In this document: in pieces, positions 11,169 to 26,149 of the stretch
Layout: each line of letters begins with the position of its first letter
How positions within the stretch are numbered: position 1 is the first letter of the stretch
NCBI RefSeq assembly: GCF_009730915.1
Contig: NC_052489.1
Span: forward strand, 28,203,916 to 28,267,915
DNA from: Dioscorea cayenensis subsp. rotundata
Taxonomy: Eukaryota > Streptophyta > Magnoliopsida > Dioscoreales > Dioscoreaceae
DNA length: 64,000 nucleotides
Direction: 5' to 3'
Position numbers and translations under genes: made by a program
Notes under the pieces: generated by a model
Seen by the model: only the letters and a program-made list of their open reading frames with translations
Told to the model about the DNA's origin: nothing
Database searches by the model: none

Positions 11169-12337
11169 TGTCTCCATGCAGAGTATTGTAGGTCCAAAGA
11201 TTGAAGGATATTTATGCTGGTAATTAATAAAGAGAGCTTGGATTATATTGTCTTTTGATTTGTAATATGAAAGCATGTATCTGTCTCCATAACTCAAAGG
11301 CGAATATTACAAAGTGGATGAGGATGTCTCATTCATGGGTTTTACCCCCTTCTATTTTGCCCATTCATGGGTTGGGGGTTGTTTTATCTTGTTTGTTGTA
11401 TTTTTTTTTTGGGTTGGGGGGGCCTTGTTTTATCTTGTTTGTTGTATTTTTTTTATTTGTTTCGTACTACACCTAGTGGTTGTTGATGTTTGTACTGATT
11501 TTTCTATTAATTCGAAGTGGTTTATCCATTTTTTCACCCAAAAAAAAAAGTGTAACAGGGAGCAGGCAGTGGATCATATAATTAAATGGTCAAAATAATT
11601 TTTAAAAAAACTTATTTTTATTTTTAAATTTGATGAATTTAAAATAGGTTTTAATTGAGAGTCTTTATTCTACTTAAATTCATGTTCTTTATGCTTTTAA
11701 TTGGTATGGTAGAGGTTTGGAACTATCAAAACAAACATATATTTCTCTTGAAAATTTAATATCATTAATTATATTTCCTGGGCAGTGATGAGGATCGGAC
11801 ATGGGGAATCATATATGCAATATAAAATGCCTTTTTAATAACATCATAAATATCCAAATTGTTCATTTATCTCCAACACCTTAATATATAACGTTAATTT
11901 AAACTGATGGTGACTCATGGGCCATGGTCCAAAAGCCCAATCATAAAAATGTTTTTTTTTTTAAAAAAAATAAACCTAAAAAATCACAACCACAAAAAAA
12001 TAACGTAAGTATTCAATACATATATATACATAGCGAGTATGATTAAATTAATCAAGGAATTTACATCAGTCAAGTTGTTTGACTCCATAACATTACTAGT
12101 GGCTTTTAAAAATTTAAATAAATTCAATAGAAAAACCAACAACCCCAAACATATATATATAAGTAATCAACATAAATCTTAATTCACTATCAAAATAAAA
12201 TAAAAATTAATATAAATCCCTCAAAAAAAAATTTAAGAATACAAGTCCATAGACATACATATACAAATACATATACATACGTATACAAACTTGTTTCCAT
12301 ACCCAACAACAAAAGCAAAACAAACAAGCAATTAAGT

Positions 12338-13108
12338 TCACTTCTTCCTTACAAGAAATATACTGAGCTCCGGCCCGGCGGCGCCGGCGGCAGACCCATC
12401 GGGGTTGATCATATAAAGCGCCTCGGAGTCTTTAGACCCAACAACCTTCTCAAACCGAGCTCTTATATACGTCAACTCACTGTCTGCCACCGCAGCCGCC
12501 GTTGTTGTCTCCCCTTCTGCCGGCCCGGGAAGCACTCCGGCCCCCACAGACACCCACCGGAGCATGGACATGACGTATCTCTCCTCGTCGGACGCCTCTC
12601 TCCTCCTTATTGAGTAGCCTGACTTCCGGCCATTACAATACACTGCCCAAACATGTTCCTCTCTTAGCTTCTTTTTGTTACTTCTAGTCTCACTCTCCAG
12701 TGCAATCTTCATCAAACCAGAAGACATCTCTTTGTGGAGATAACTAGTGTGCATGGGAAGCTCAATGAGGAACACCGGTGATGATCTTGGGTCTTCTTGG
12801 ATGGCAAGGCTGGCTTTGCTTCGCCGGTAACCGAAGAGAGTGATGGTTGTTGTTGGAGTATCAGAGAGAAGAGCTTTAGTTGATTTGTTGAGGAGTTGAG
12901 CTACTTTGCAGCCAGTAGTTAGCATGGGGAGTAACTTGAACATTTTCAGGATTCCGACACCGGTGACTCCACTGCCTTTCTTTTGTCTCTTGCCGGTGCC
13001 GGTGACGGTGTTGGTTTCTGTTGATTGACGGAGCAAGGTCATGAGGACCGGAGGGTCCATCAAGGAAGGCATTGAATGGTTGTTTGGAGGTTTTGGAGAG
13101 GTGATCAA
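12338..13108 (-). CDS. MIZU-KUSSEI1-like (DUF617) protein
   Basis: A single-exon gene for 256 residues. The N-terminal 85 residues are basic and low complexity. Residues about 88-254 are a complete DUF617/MIZ1 domain: TLFGYRR-type start at 90-96, AIQEDPRSSPVFLIELPM at 102-119, the conserved VYCNGRKSGYSIRR block, WVSVGAGVLP, and the ending DGSAAGAAGPELSIFLVRK. Arabidopsis MIZ1 is needed for root hydrotropism and acts at the endoplasmic reticulum; related members are mostly uncharacterised, so this role is only by family. The first Met (13108) is used here; Met13 (13072) is a possible alternative. The gene lies tail-to-tail with the left MADS copy. It is GC-rich compared with its flanks, as is usual for this intronless family. 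A (GT)n(AT)n tract lies just upstream at about 13108-13157. Confidence 0.92.
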   Translation of the reverse strand: MITSPKPPNNHSMPSLMDPPVLMTLLRQSTETNTVTGTGKRQKKGSGVTGVGILKMFKLLPMLTTGCKVAQLLNKSTKALLSDTPTTTITLFGYRRSKASLAIQEDPRSSPVFLIELPMHTSYLHKEMSSGLMKIALESETRSNKKKLREEHVWAVYCNGRKSGYSIRRREASDEERYVMSMLRWVSVGAGVLPGPAEGETTTAAAVADSELTYIRARFEKVVGSKDSEALYMINPDGSAAGAAGPELSIFLVRKK

Positions 13109-17410
<4,302 letters not shown>

Positions 17411-17480
17411 ACTCACAACTCCATCATCTTCAAACCCAAAAGAACTCAAATAAACAACATGACATACCTCTTTATGATCC

Positions 17481-18328
17481 AAAAAACCAAACTTCACACC
17501 ATAAAAAGAACTAATCCACCACCCACATTGACATATCAACTAGCACAATCATCAAACATGCACAAGATTTGAACTAAAACATCTAAATTTACATATATAT
17601 ATATATATATAGATTGATGGCCAATGCAAGAAGTTAACAAACCAATAGCCAAAAAACAAAAGGGCAGAAATTATGCATTTTTACCAGAATCCAACCTTCA
17701 TAAGCTTCATATTTGCCAATAATTATATGGAAAACCCCCCAAGTTCAATCAATCCCAAACAAAAAAAAAATTCCAAAGAAAAAATTGAGAAATTTTCTAA
17801 CTATATTACAGAATTTAAAGCACCAACCTTCCCATATATTCAGAAAGATCACGAGCTAAAACACCAGAAAAGGCCCATAATTCAACAAAGAAACATAGGG
17901 AACACGGATTTCAATCAAAAAACCAAACTTCACACCATAAAAGAACTAATCCACCACCCACATTGACATATCAACTAGCACAAACATCAAACATGTACAA
18001 GATTTGAACTTAAAACATCTAAAATTTCACATATAGATTGATGGCCAATGCAAGAAGTTAACAAACCAATAGCAAAAAGGGGGCAGAAATCATGCATTTT
18101 TACCGGAACCCAACATTCAAAAACTTCATATTTGCCAATAATTATATGGAAAACCCCCCAAGTTCAATCAATCCCAAACAAAAAAAAAATTGCAAAGAAA
18201 AAATTGAGAAATTTTCTAACTATATTACAGAATTCAAAGCACCAACCTTCACACCAATTCAGAAAGATCATGAGCTAAAACACCAGAAAAGGCCCAGAAT
18301 TCAACAAAGAAACAAAGGGAACATTGAT
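17481..18328. repeat. Tandem duplication of about 430 bp upstream of the NDR pseudogene
   Basis: Unit 1 (17481-17916) and unit 2 (17917 to about 18328) are closely similar. Both start aaaaaaccaaacttcacacc and pass through agattgatggccaatgcaag and acttcatatttgccaataat. They differ by substitutions, a (TA)n run present only in unit 1, and short indels. The region is probably the pseudogene's 5'-UTR intron: a splice-donor-like site on the minus strand (ctcaatccag/gtatga) lies at about 18510-18530. Confidence 0.85.
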
Positions 18329-19117
18329 TAAGCTACATTCTAAAGATCAGAACAAGCTCCATAAGCGGCAATCAAAACAACAACTTGCCCCATTGAACTA
18401 AATCAAAGCCTTAATAAAATCCAATAAATGCAAAGAAACCACACATTTAAGAGAGAAAACCTTGTTCCCCAAAGCAAGTTACGCAAGAACAAGATCAAAT
18501 GAGAAGGAATCATACCTGGATTGAGATAAATTCCATTTATTCGTGATTTATCTTGCTTTTATCTTTGGAATTTGTCCCCAAAAATCAGCTTGTTGGAACA
18601 AAAAGCATTGACTCCCCCACAGTGGCTTTCCTCACACCTTCGCCTTCGCCACTTATATTTGAGAATCAGAGGGATGTGCAGTTCTTCTGAAAAAATAAAC
18701 TCTATGTATAAATAAATAAAACTATAATTAAATATTTTTAATGAGACAATTTCTTTTTTAAAAAAAATAAACCCACAAACGAAAATGAGCTGAACAGTGT
18801 AAGCGGCATAAATGACAACATTTGCAAGACAACTGTGAGAGCGACATAAACACTAAGACACTTGATGATAGGTATAATAGATGAAAAGTGTAATGGATGT
18901 GTGGGTAACACCGATTTTGCTCACCCCTAGCAGCACGTGTGGTCAATTTACCTTAAAAATAGGACGCATGACTTCTTTTCTTCCGATTTTTATTTTTATT
19001 ATTGATTTTTATATTTATTTCTGTTTTCTTATTCAGAATCACCTAACTTTATTTTTTTAATAAAAAAAACACTTCTTTTAAGGACTTTGAGGGAAATGTA
19101 TGTATAAATAAATAAGA
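18329..19117. other. Relic 5' region of the NDR pseudogene and spacer
   Basis: No coding sequence seen. The stretch around 18518-18660 looks like an untranslated first exon of the NDR relic on the minus strand. A short copy of its donor-side sequence (tacctggattgagata) recurs at about 21995-22010, on the far side of the Mutator-like element. Confidence 0.45.
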
Positions 19118-19126
19118 TAAAATGTA

Positions 19127-21843
19127 CTGGAAATTGCCAAAAACACCCCCAAAGTTTGCAATATGCACAGATTCTCCCCTAAATTTGAATATCCATAAAA
19201 ACACCTTTTTTTAAATATAATGATTTTTAAACTCCCAAGCATCTAACGGTGATTAACATAGTTAATTTTAATTTTTTTGAACGAAATTGTCCTTTGCGTG
19301 GGAAGTTGTGGCAAGTGTGACATGGTTTGACTTTAATGCCCTTGGGTGCAATGATTTTTTCGCTTTTAAAGGAAGCAGTTTTTTCCTTTGTGTAATCATG
19401 AGAGAACACCATTACTGACACCGGTTATTTGCTCTCATCGCTTCTTCAGCTTTTCCCTTTCCAAAGTTGTTATTGCCTGGGCATCTTGTAAAGGACTAAA
19501 ATTTCGTTCCACCATTATCTCGAAGGAGAACTCTCGCTCAACTCTTCAGCATTTCATCAGTTTGCGCTATAAGGTATTGAGACGAGATGAACGCCGTTGA
19601 AGAAGTTGTGCAGTTTTCTTTTGTTTTTATATTCTGTGTGTTGTTTTTGCAAGTTTGGTTCGTAAAGTATTCTGAAGAGAAATTTTTCGGTTGTTATGCA
19701 ATCTCATTATGCTGTGTAATGTTTATAATGTATGTTTTTCCTTTAATTTTATATGGTTACATTATGTAGTGTTTAATAGTATCAGTTTAAGAAATGAGGT
19801 TTCTGTTTAAAACATGAGATTTCTGTTTAAAAAATGAGGTTTTATTTAAGAAATGAGTTTTCTGTTTAAAAAATGAGGTTTCTGTTTAACAAATGAGTTT
19901 GTTTAAGAAATGAGTATGTGCATTACTCTTCATGCTAACCTAAATTCTTTTGTTTGTAGTTATAAGTTTGTTTCTAGTTATAATGTATGCTAACCTAAAT
20001 TCTTTTCCACAAAATTATTAAATTTTTCATGTAAATATCATTGTCTCCATATAATAAAGAACGACCGTCTTTATGCTTGGTTGCCTTTGTTTAACTATCG
20101 ATGTCTCTGTTTAACATATTGCATTTTACGTTTAAAAAGTGCTTAAATATCATTGTTTCTATTTAAAGATATACGAGTGGTCAAGATTAATTGGTTTTTA
20201 TACCCATGATTAATTTGTCACGTAAATATCGGTTTTTCTAGTTTAAATATCAATATTTATGTTTAAAAAATGAGTATTCTGTTTAAGAAATGAGGTTTCC
20301 GTTTAACGAGTGAGTTTTCTGTTTGAGAAATGAGTACCTGCATTACTCTTCATGCTAACCTAAATTCTTTCATTTGTAGTTTATAAGTTAGTTTGTAGTT
20401 ATAATGTAATCATGCTAACCGAAATTCTTTTCCACAAACTTATTAAATTTCTTATGTAAATATCATTGTCTTCATATAATAAAGAATGGTCGTCTTTATG
20501 CTTGATTGCCTTTGTTTAATTATCAATGTTTCTGTTTAACATATTGCGTTTTACGTTGAAAAAGTGCTTAAATATCGTTGTTTTCATTAATTAAAGATGT
20601 ACGAGTGGTCAGGATTAAGTGGTTTTTATACCCGGGGTTAATTTGTCACGTAAATACAGGTTTTTCTGTTTAAATATCAATATTTCTGTTTAAAAAATGA
20701 GTTGTCTGTTTAAGAAATCAGGTTTCTGTTTAACAAATGAGTTTTTTGTTTAAGAAATGAGTACATACATTACTCTTCATGTTAACCTAAATTCTTCTGT
20801 TTGTAGTTATAATGTAATCATGCTAACCTAAATTCTTTTCCACAAACTTATTAAAATTTTCATGTAAATATCGTTTTCTCCATATAATAATGAATGGTTA
20901 TCTTTATGCTTAGTTGTCTTTTGTGGAAGGAAGGCCTGCCACACCGTTAGGGTCGTTATGAGGTGTAATAAATACGCTCGTAGAATCTTAATACCTGCTA
21001 AAATAAAAAAAACTATACAACAAGAAGAAAATTTAAGCGGAAATACCATCATTTTAAGTGGAAACATAACATTTTAAACAGAAACTAGAAAATTTAAGCG
21101 GAAAAATAACATTTTAAACAAAAACTGGATAATTTTAAACAAAAACTGGGATTGGACAAGGATAACAAAACAAAACTTATGTTTTAAGCGGAAACTAGAA
21201 TAATTAAGCGAAAACATATACATTTAAGAGGAAACTTTGGGTAATTAATCAATAATTAACTTCTACAACTATGCAAACATAAAAAAGAAGAATTTTACAA
21301 CGAGAAGAAATCTACATAAGAAATCTACTTTCATTCCTAAGAAGTCAGCGCCATGAACACTAGCACTCGTTACTCCCCTTTGTATCTAGCAATAGCAAAA
21401 CAACTCTCCATAGTAAACTTATATAAAAAAAAATTTGTTACTCTCTCTCGTAGGATGATCAAGGTAAGAGAAAGGAAGAGATTGTCACCTTATCGGGTAA
21501 TCGGGAGGACTCTAATCGAACACACCAAATAGGGAGGAATTGAAAAACTCCAACAATCCAAGGTGATATGAGTCTTCCAAACTTTGTTTGAGAAAAAACA
21601 AAAAGAAATGCTAAAAGAATAAAAAAAAGTATGCAAAAAAGTTTGACATGATGTGATTGGCGGTTTTTTTTCACCATTTTTAAGGGCAATGATGGAATTT
21701 CATAACATGGACTCAGTCCTAGTGACCTACAGGGGACAAAAAAGAAGTGAAACAATAACGGAAAAGCTGTCCGAGATATTCAAAACTCAAAGGGGCTGTT
21801 TGGGAAGTTTTGAAATTCTTGAGGGGTAAATAATTATTTTCCC
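19127..21843. mobile_element. Non-autonomous Mutator-like element, 2.7 kb
   Basis: The 9-bp direct repeat taaaatgta flanks the element exactly (19118-19126 and 21844-21852); 9 bp is the hallmark target duplication of Mutator-like elements. The ends are weakly inverted: left ctggaaattgccaaaaacac, right (reverse complement) gggaaaataattatttaccc, with further agreement about 65 bp in, where both read tgaatatc. No transposase is recognised; the small ORFs near 19388-19769 have no known domain. The interior is filled by 420-bp tandem repeats and short motif copies on both strands. Confidence 0.62.
19921..20930. repeat. 420-bp tandem repeat, about 2.4 copies
   Basis: Units start with cattactcttcatgctaacc at 19921 and 20341 and with a close variant at 20768. 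The third copy stops after about 160 bp. Every unit ends in a cluster of the short motif tctgtttaaraaatgag, which also occurs several times before the first unit (19780-19920). Confidence 0.88.
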
Positions 21844-21852
21844 TAAAATGTA

Positions 21853-22857
21853 TTTAGGCTCATAATTGTATTAGTTGTTTTACATCACGGTGCAAGCAAT
21901 TAAATATTTTTTATGGGATTTTTTTTATGGAAAAACAAAAATAAACTCCATTAACAGTAATGAACTAGATTAGTGTGAGCAGCATGTGTGACGATACCTG
22001 GATTGAGATAATTAGAATCACTAGCTCACCCTCTCTTGTGAGATCTCAAGAACTCCAAACAATATTTCATTGTATAGATTGGGTCTTTCAATTTAGTTTT
22101 TTATTTTATTTTTTGCTATCAACACTTGTCTGATAGACATATGAGTAATTCTGTGCACAGTGGCAGTCTGTGGCTCTACGATGAGGAGGAATAGTCAACA
22201 TGACTTTCTCCAATGCATGTTGATCATAGTTTCGTTAATGGGTGTCTTGATTAATTTTTTTCAAAATCATTTGAATGAATTTCACTTCAATTTATTTTTT
22301 TATGTTTTTTTTTAATTTCCATCATTCGAGTATATATTTTTTTAATAAATTATAAGTTATATATTTCAGAAAACTAAAAGTAGAAAGTGGATCAAGTCAA
22401 AACCACCCAATTTAAATAATTAATGACACTAACTCTAAACCTTTTAACAGAAAAAAAATGATAATAAGAATTTCAAATCCAATATAAAAGAATTAACTTC
22501 GATAAAAATTGGAATTTATGTAAACTTCAATAATCTAAGGTGAGGATACTTAAGCCAGTAACTCCGTGTCCCTTAACTAATTTAAGGACTTGTTCTTTTT
22601 GTCTCAAAATAGAAAAAATAAATAAATAAATAAATCTCAAGACCCGGATCCGATAACGCTGAAGCGGATGCGGGTTGAAGCTCGTCAAGAGTTGGACCCG
22701 TCTTTCGGACCTCTCTAACTGAGAGAATCGGATCCGTTAAAAGTTAAGCGGATCCTTATCGGAGCTTTGTTCTCGCAAGCTTTCAGGAAATCTAGAAATC
22801 AATCTCTGTGGGTTAAACTAGGACTACGAGTCGATCGAAATTCAAAGCTAATCGGAG
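21853..22857. other. Intergenic DNA and promoter of the mutase-like gene
   Basis: AT-rich until about 22640, then a GC-richer 200-bp stretch (22640-22857) that is the likely promoter and leader of the gene starting at 22858. No other gene seen. Confidence 0.5.
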
Positions 22858-25775
22858 ATGGCTTCCTTGAATGGCTTCGCAGAGATCGTGGTTGTGCGCC
22901 ACGGCGAGACTAGTTGGAACGCTAGCAAGATTATCCAGGTCTTTTTCTTGAGAATTTTTTTGGGGTTTTTTTTTTGGTTGATTTTTTATTCAGTTTTGTT
23001 TGTGATAAGTTATTATGTGTTTCTGGATTGTTTATGTGGATGTTGGTGATACAGAGAATAGTGGTTCTTCCAAGATTTAATTTTTATTATTTGTTTTTTT
23101 TTTATGGGAAAGATGTGATCTTGAATGTGTTATGGTGGTTTCCATGATCAATATTAGGGTTAATAGGGTTCAGATTTTGGCATGTTTGGTTTTGATTGCA
23201 AAAGGAGCTAGATTTCTTTGAGGAAAAAGAAGCAAAATTTAATCAGCCTAGGAATTCAGCTGGTTGATTTCTGTGAACCATAAATTTGGATAAAATTTCG
23301 GTTTTGCAACTTGATCAAACTTCTAATAATCCGGTGATTGTGCTGTTTGTTCTTTTATATATATATGTATATATTTCTTTGGGCACCTTTTATTGTCCCA
23401 TCCTCCACGTATAGAAGAGTAGAAACTTACGTTGTGTTTCTCTTTTATTAGAGCTATCTTCCTCCACTGCTGTGATTCTGCCCTGTATTTGTATGAATTA
23501 TCATAATGCTTGAATCAATTTACCTCCTTGTTATGCTTTATGATGTTTTTTTTTTTTTTTTTTTTTTTAAATTCATTAGGGACACTTGAATTCTGAGCTA
23601 AATGAGATCGGGAGACAACAAGCAACTGCGGTAAGGTGAGCTTTTATGTGACGCTTGAAGTTTTTGGCTGTTTTCTAATAATTGATATTTGCACAATTCT
23701 TTGAAGGTTGCTGTTCGATTATCCAAGGAGCCACAATTTGCTGTCATTTACTCTTCTGATTTGAAGCGAGCTGCTGAGACTGCTGAGGAAATAGCAAACA
23801 GCTGTGGCTTGCGTGAGGTACCAAGGCTATAAATATTTTCGCCTTTGTTCTACCTTTGTTCAACCTCTGTTCATCAATGCATGTGTTATGCATTTTTTTC
23901 TGATGATATACGCACCAATCATATACTTATGTGAAACATCTATTATTATAGTGTTTTCATGTTGCTATAAATTCGATATTATGTATAAGGGGTGATTAAG
24001 ACATCATGAACTCTTAGATTTCAAATCTTTGTCATCCTTTCAAGAGTTGTAGCTTTACCTAGTGCATTGCTATTAGGGCATCATTCTGTTTTGTTCCCCT
24101 TGTGACTGCACCATTGTCCATTAGCATTAGTGAAGGATATCATCATCAGGCTTGCATTTTCTATTTATATTTCTACTCGCTTCTGATGGCATTAGATTTT
24201 AAGTTTCATCTTGGCAGAATAAAATTTTGTAAGAACTCATCGGAATATTTTCTTCAGCAATGTGTACTGATGGTTGATTCACATTTAATTTTGGTAATCC
24301 TGAGAGCGATAACATATGCACTTCATTAAGATACCAGCCTTTGAATATTCATTGAAAAATCTATTGGAATCCAAGCCCCTGTTTTCGCTTTGTGATGTTA
24401 TCTAATCCATGGCCCTTCTACTATAGGTAAATTTTGATCCAGCATTGAGAGAAAGACACCTAGGTGAACTCCAAGGTCTGGCGTTACGTGATGCGGCAAA
24501 GCTCAAAGCTGAGGCTTACCAGTGTTTCCTGTCTAAAAGTAGTGATCAGAACATCCCTGTAATTTTCTGAACTTATTTTCTTCCTATAGAGCTATATAAA
24601 GTATCAATGAAGTTTCATCTTGTTACTTGAACATTAACATTGGTATTCATGGAGTTTGTGAATCAATGTTTATTTTTATTCCTATTTCATATTTTTCTAC
24701 ATTTAATTTTACATGCCAAGTTCATGTCTAAGCACAAGGTTATCCTGATAAAAATTTGTTGTTAGGTCCATGCAAATATACAATTTGCCTCTCTGAGTAT
24801 TTAATCAAAAATCAAGTATCATTGTTTGATCACTTCTCCTTGTCAATTAATTGATAATCATCTTGCTACCCTATGTCACCATTGATCACATTGAGACACA
24901 TGTGATGGAGGTCATTGAGAGGCAATTCTTTCTCCACTGTCATGAACTTACTTTTGTTTAACTTTCTTCATCCTTCTAGATGCATTCACTCATTCTCCAT
25001 TTCTTTGTGATTTAGGGTGGTGGAGAAAGTCTTAACCAGTTATATGACCGTTGTATTTCTTGTGTGGAAAGAATAGCTAAGAAGCACAAAGGTATGGCTT
25101 TTGTTACCATTTTGGCTTTTATATAAGGCTCTTTAGGTATTGTTCCGTAGACAATGGGTCCTTATTCTACATCTTTATAATCTCTTTGAGTGCTAGATCA
25201 CATTTTTTGCAAAATTAGTATTGGTTGTTTTTCGCGTCATGTTGGAGAACTTAAACGAAAAATGATTTATAAGACATTGTCAAGGCCTTATTTGGTTCAT
25301 TTGAATTATTCTTACCCTACAATATTAATACCCAATCTATCTTTGATCTGCAGCCAAAATTTTCTCTTCTACTGAATCTCAAAAATCTTTGCCTCCACAC
25401 TCTTGCTTTCTGATAAACTTTACTCATGTATAGTCTCACTTTGAAAGTACAATACTCTATTAACCTTTACAAAGAAGCCTTACGATTTAGTTACTGTGTA
25501 GGTTAGTCCTTAGTTGATACTTATATATGATTAATTTTTCAGGTGAGAGGGTTATTGTTGTCACTCACGGTGGAGTCTTGAGAGAACTCTACAAACGTGC
25601 TGCGCCAAACAGCAAATTCCCAAATGGTACTATCTTGAACACATCCGTCAACGTGATACAAATCTCAGAAAATGGTAAATGGAGCATCAAAATGTGGGGA
25701 GATATAAGCCATCTTCAAGACATAAGTGTTATCAAGAGTACCATAGCTGAGGATAAGAACTTCTATGCAGTTTAG
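22858..25775 (+). CDS. Phosphoglycerate mutase-like histidine phosphatase
   Basis: Six exons with GT-AG introns: 22858-22938, 23580-23630, 23707-23817, 24427-24558, 25016-25091, 25543-25775. Together they give one continuous frame of 227 residues. The N-terminus carries the RHGE signature (Arg14-His15-Gly16-Glu17 in VVVRHGETSWN); His15 is the expected phosphate acceptor. The second histidine motif VTHGGVLREL (His159) lies in the last exon. The block IYSSDLKRAAETAEEI and RERHLGELQGL complete the branch-1 histidine-phosphatase fold. The length and text resemble the plant phosphoglycerate-mutase-like protein 4 group, which are probably phosphatases of small metabolites and not glycolytic mutases. 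The substrate is unknown. No transit peptide is evident, so it is likely cytosolic. Confidence 0.93.
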
Positions 25776-26149
25776 CCTTACCACTTGTATTATTATTTAC
25801 CAAAAAACTTTTATTAAGAATGTTTCACTTCATGACTTGTATCCGTCTCAAATTTAGAGTGAAAGATAACATAAATTGAAAACACTGCAATGTATTTGCT
25901 TTCACAATTCATATTAAATCTTGTTAAATTGCTGTTTCAGTTGATTTGGTCAAGGATTTCTCTCGGGAAAGAAAAGAGAATATTTATATATATATGTATA
26001 TATATAAATGTATGATGGCAGTTTCAATTTTTAGAAATTTTTTTTAATAAAAAGATTTTTAAAAATAATAAAGAAATATGTAAAAAATATATATATTTTT
26101 AAAAAAATATGATTTTTTTATATATATATAAATGTAAAAATATATTTAA

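Larger units (their letters stand above)
8571..12128 (+). repeat. Left arm of a 3.5-kb inverted duplication (MADS 3' region)
   Basis: The reverse complement of 59870-63367 matches this segment from its first base after the gap to about 12128. Exons, introns, (AT)n tracts, a minisatellite and a LINE tail are in the same order in both. Differences are mostly one-base homopolymer indels across the gene body, with more substitutions at both ends (about 8600-8920 and 11330-11560). Confidence 0.93.
10414..12337. other. 3' flank of the MADS copy and spacer to the MIZ1-like gene
   Basis: No gene seen. It contains a minisatellite (10890-11062), a LINE tail with target-site duplication (11068-11168), and a T/G-rich stretch (11330-11550) that repeats a motif of about 23 bp twice (ttgttttatcttgtttgttg) and ends in an A-run like a second LINE 3' end. 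The inverted-repeat homology stops near 12128. Confidence 0.6.

Noticed and set aside
19780-20760. Regularly spaced short repeats resembling a CRISPR array
   Set aside because: The repeats are imperfect, variably spaced, AT-rich and embedded in 420-bp tandem units of a plant transposon; CRISPR arrays are not expected in a plant nuclear genome.
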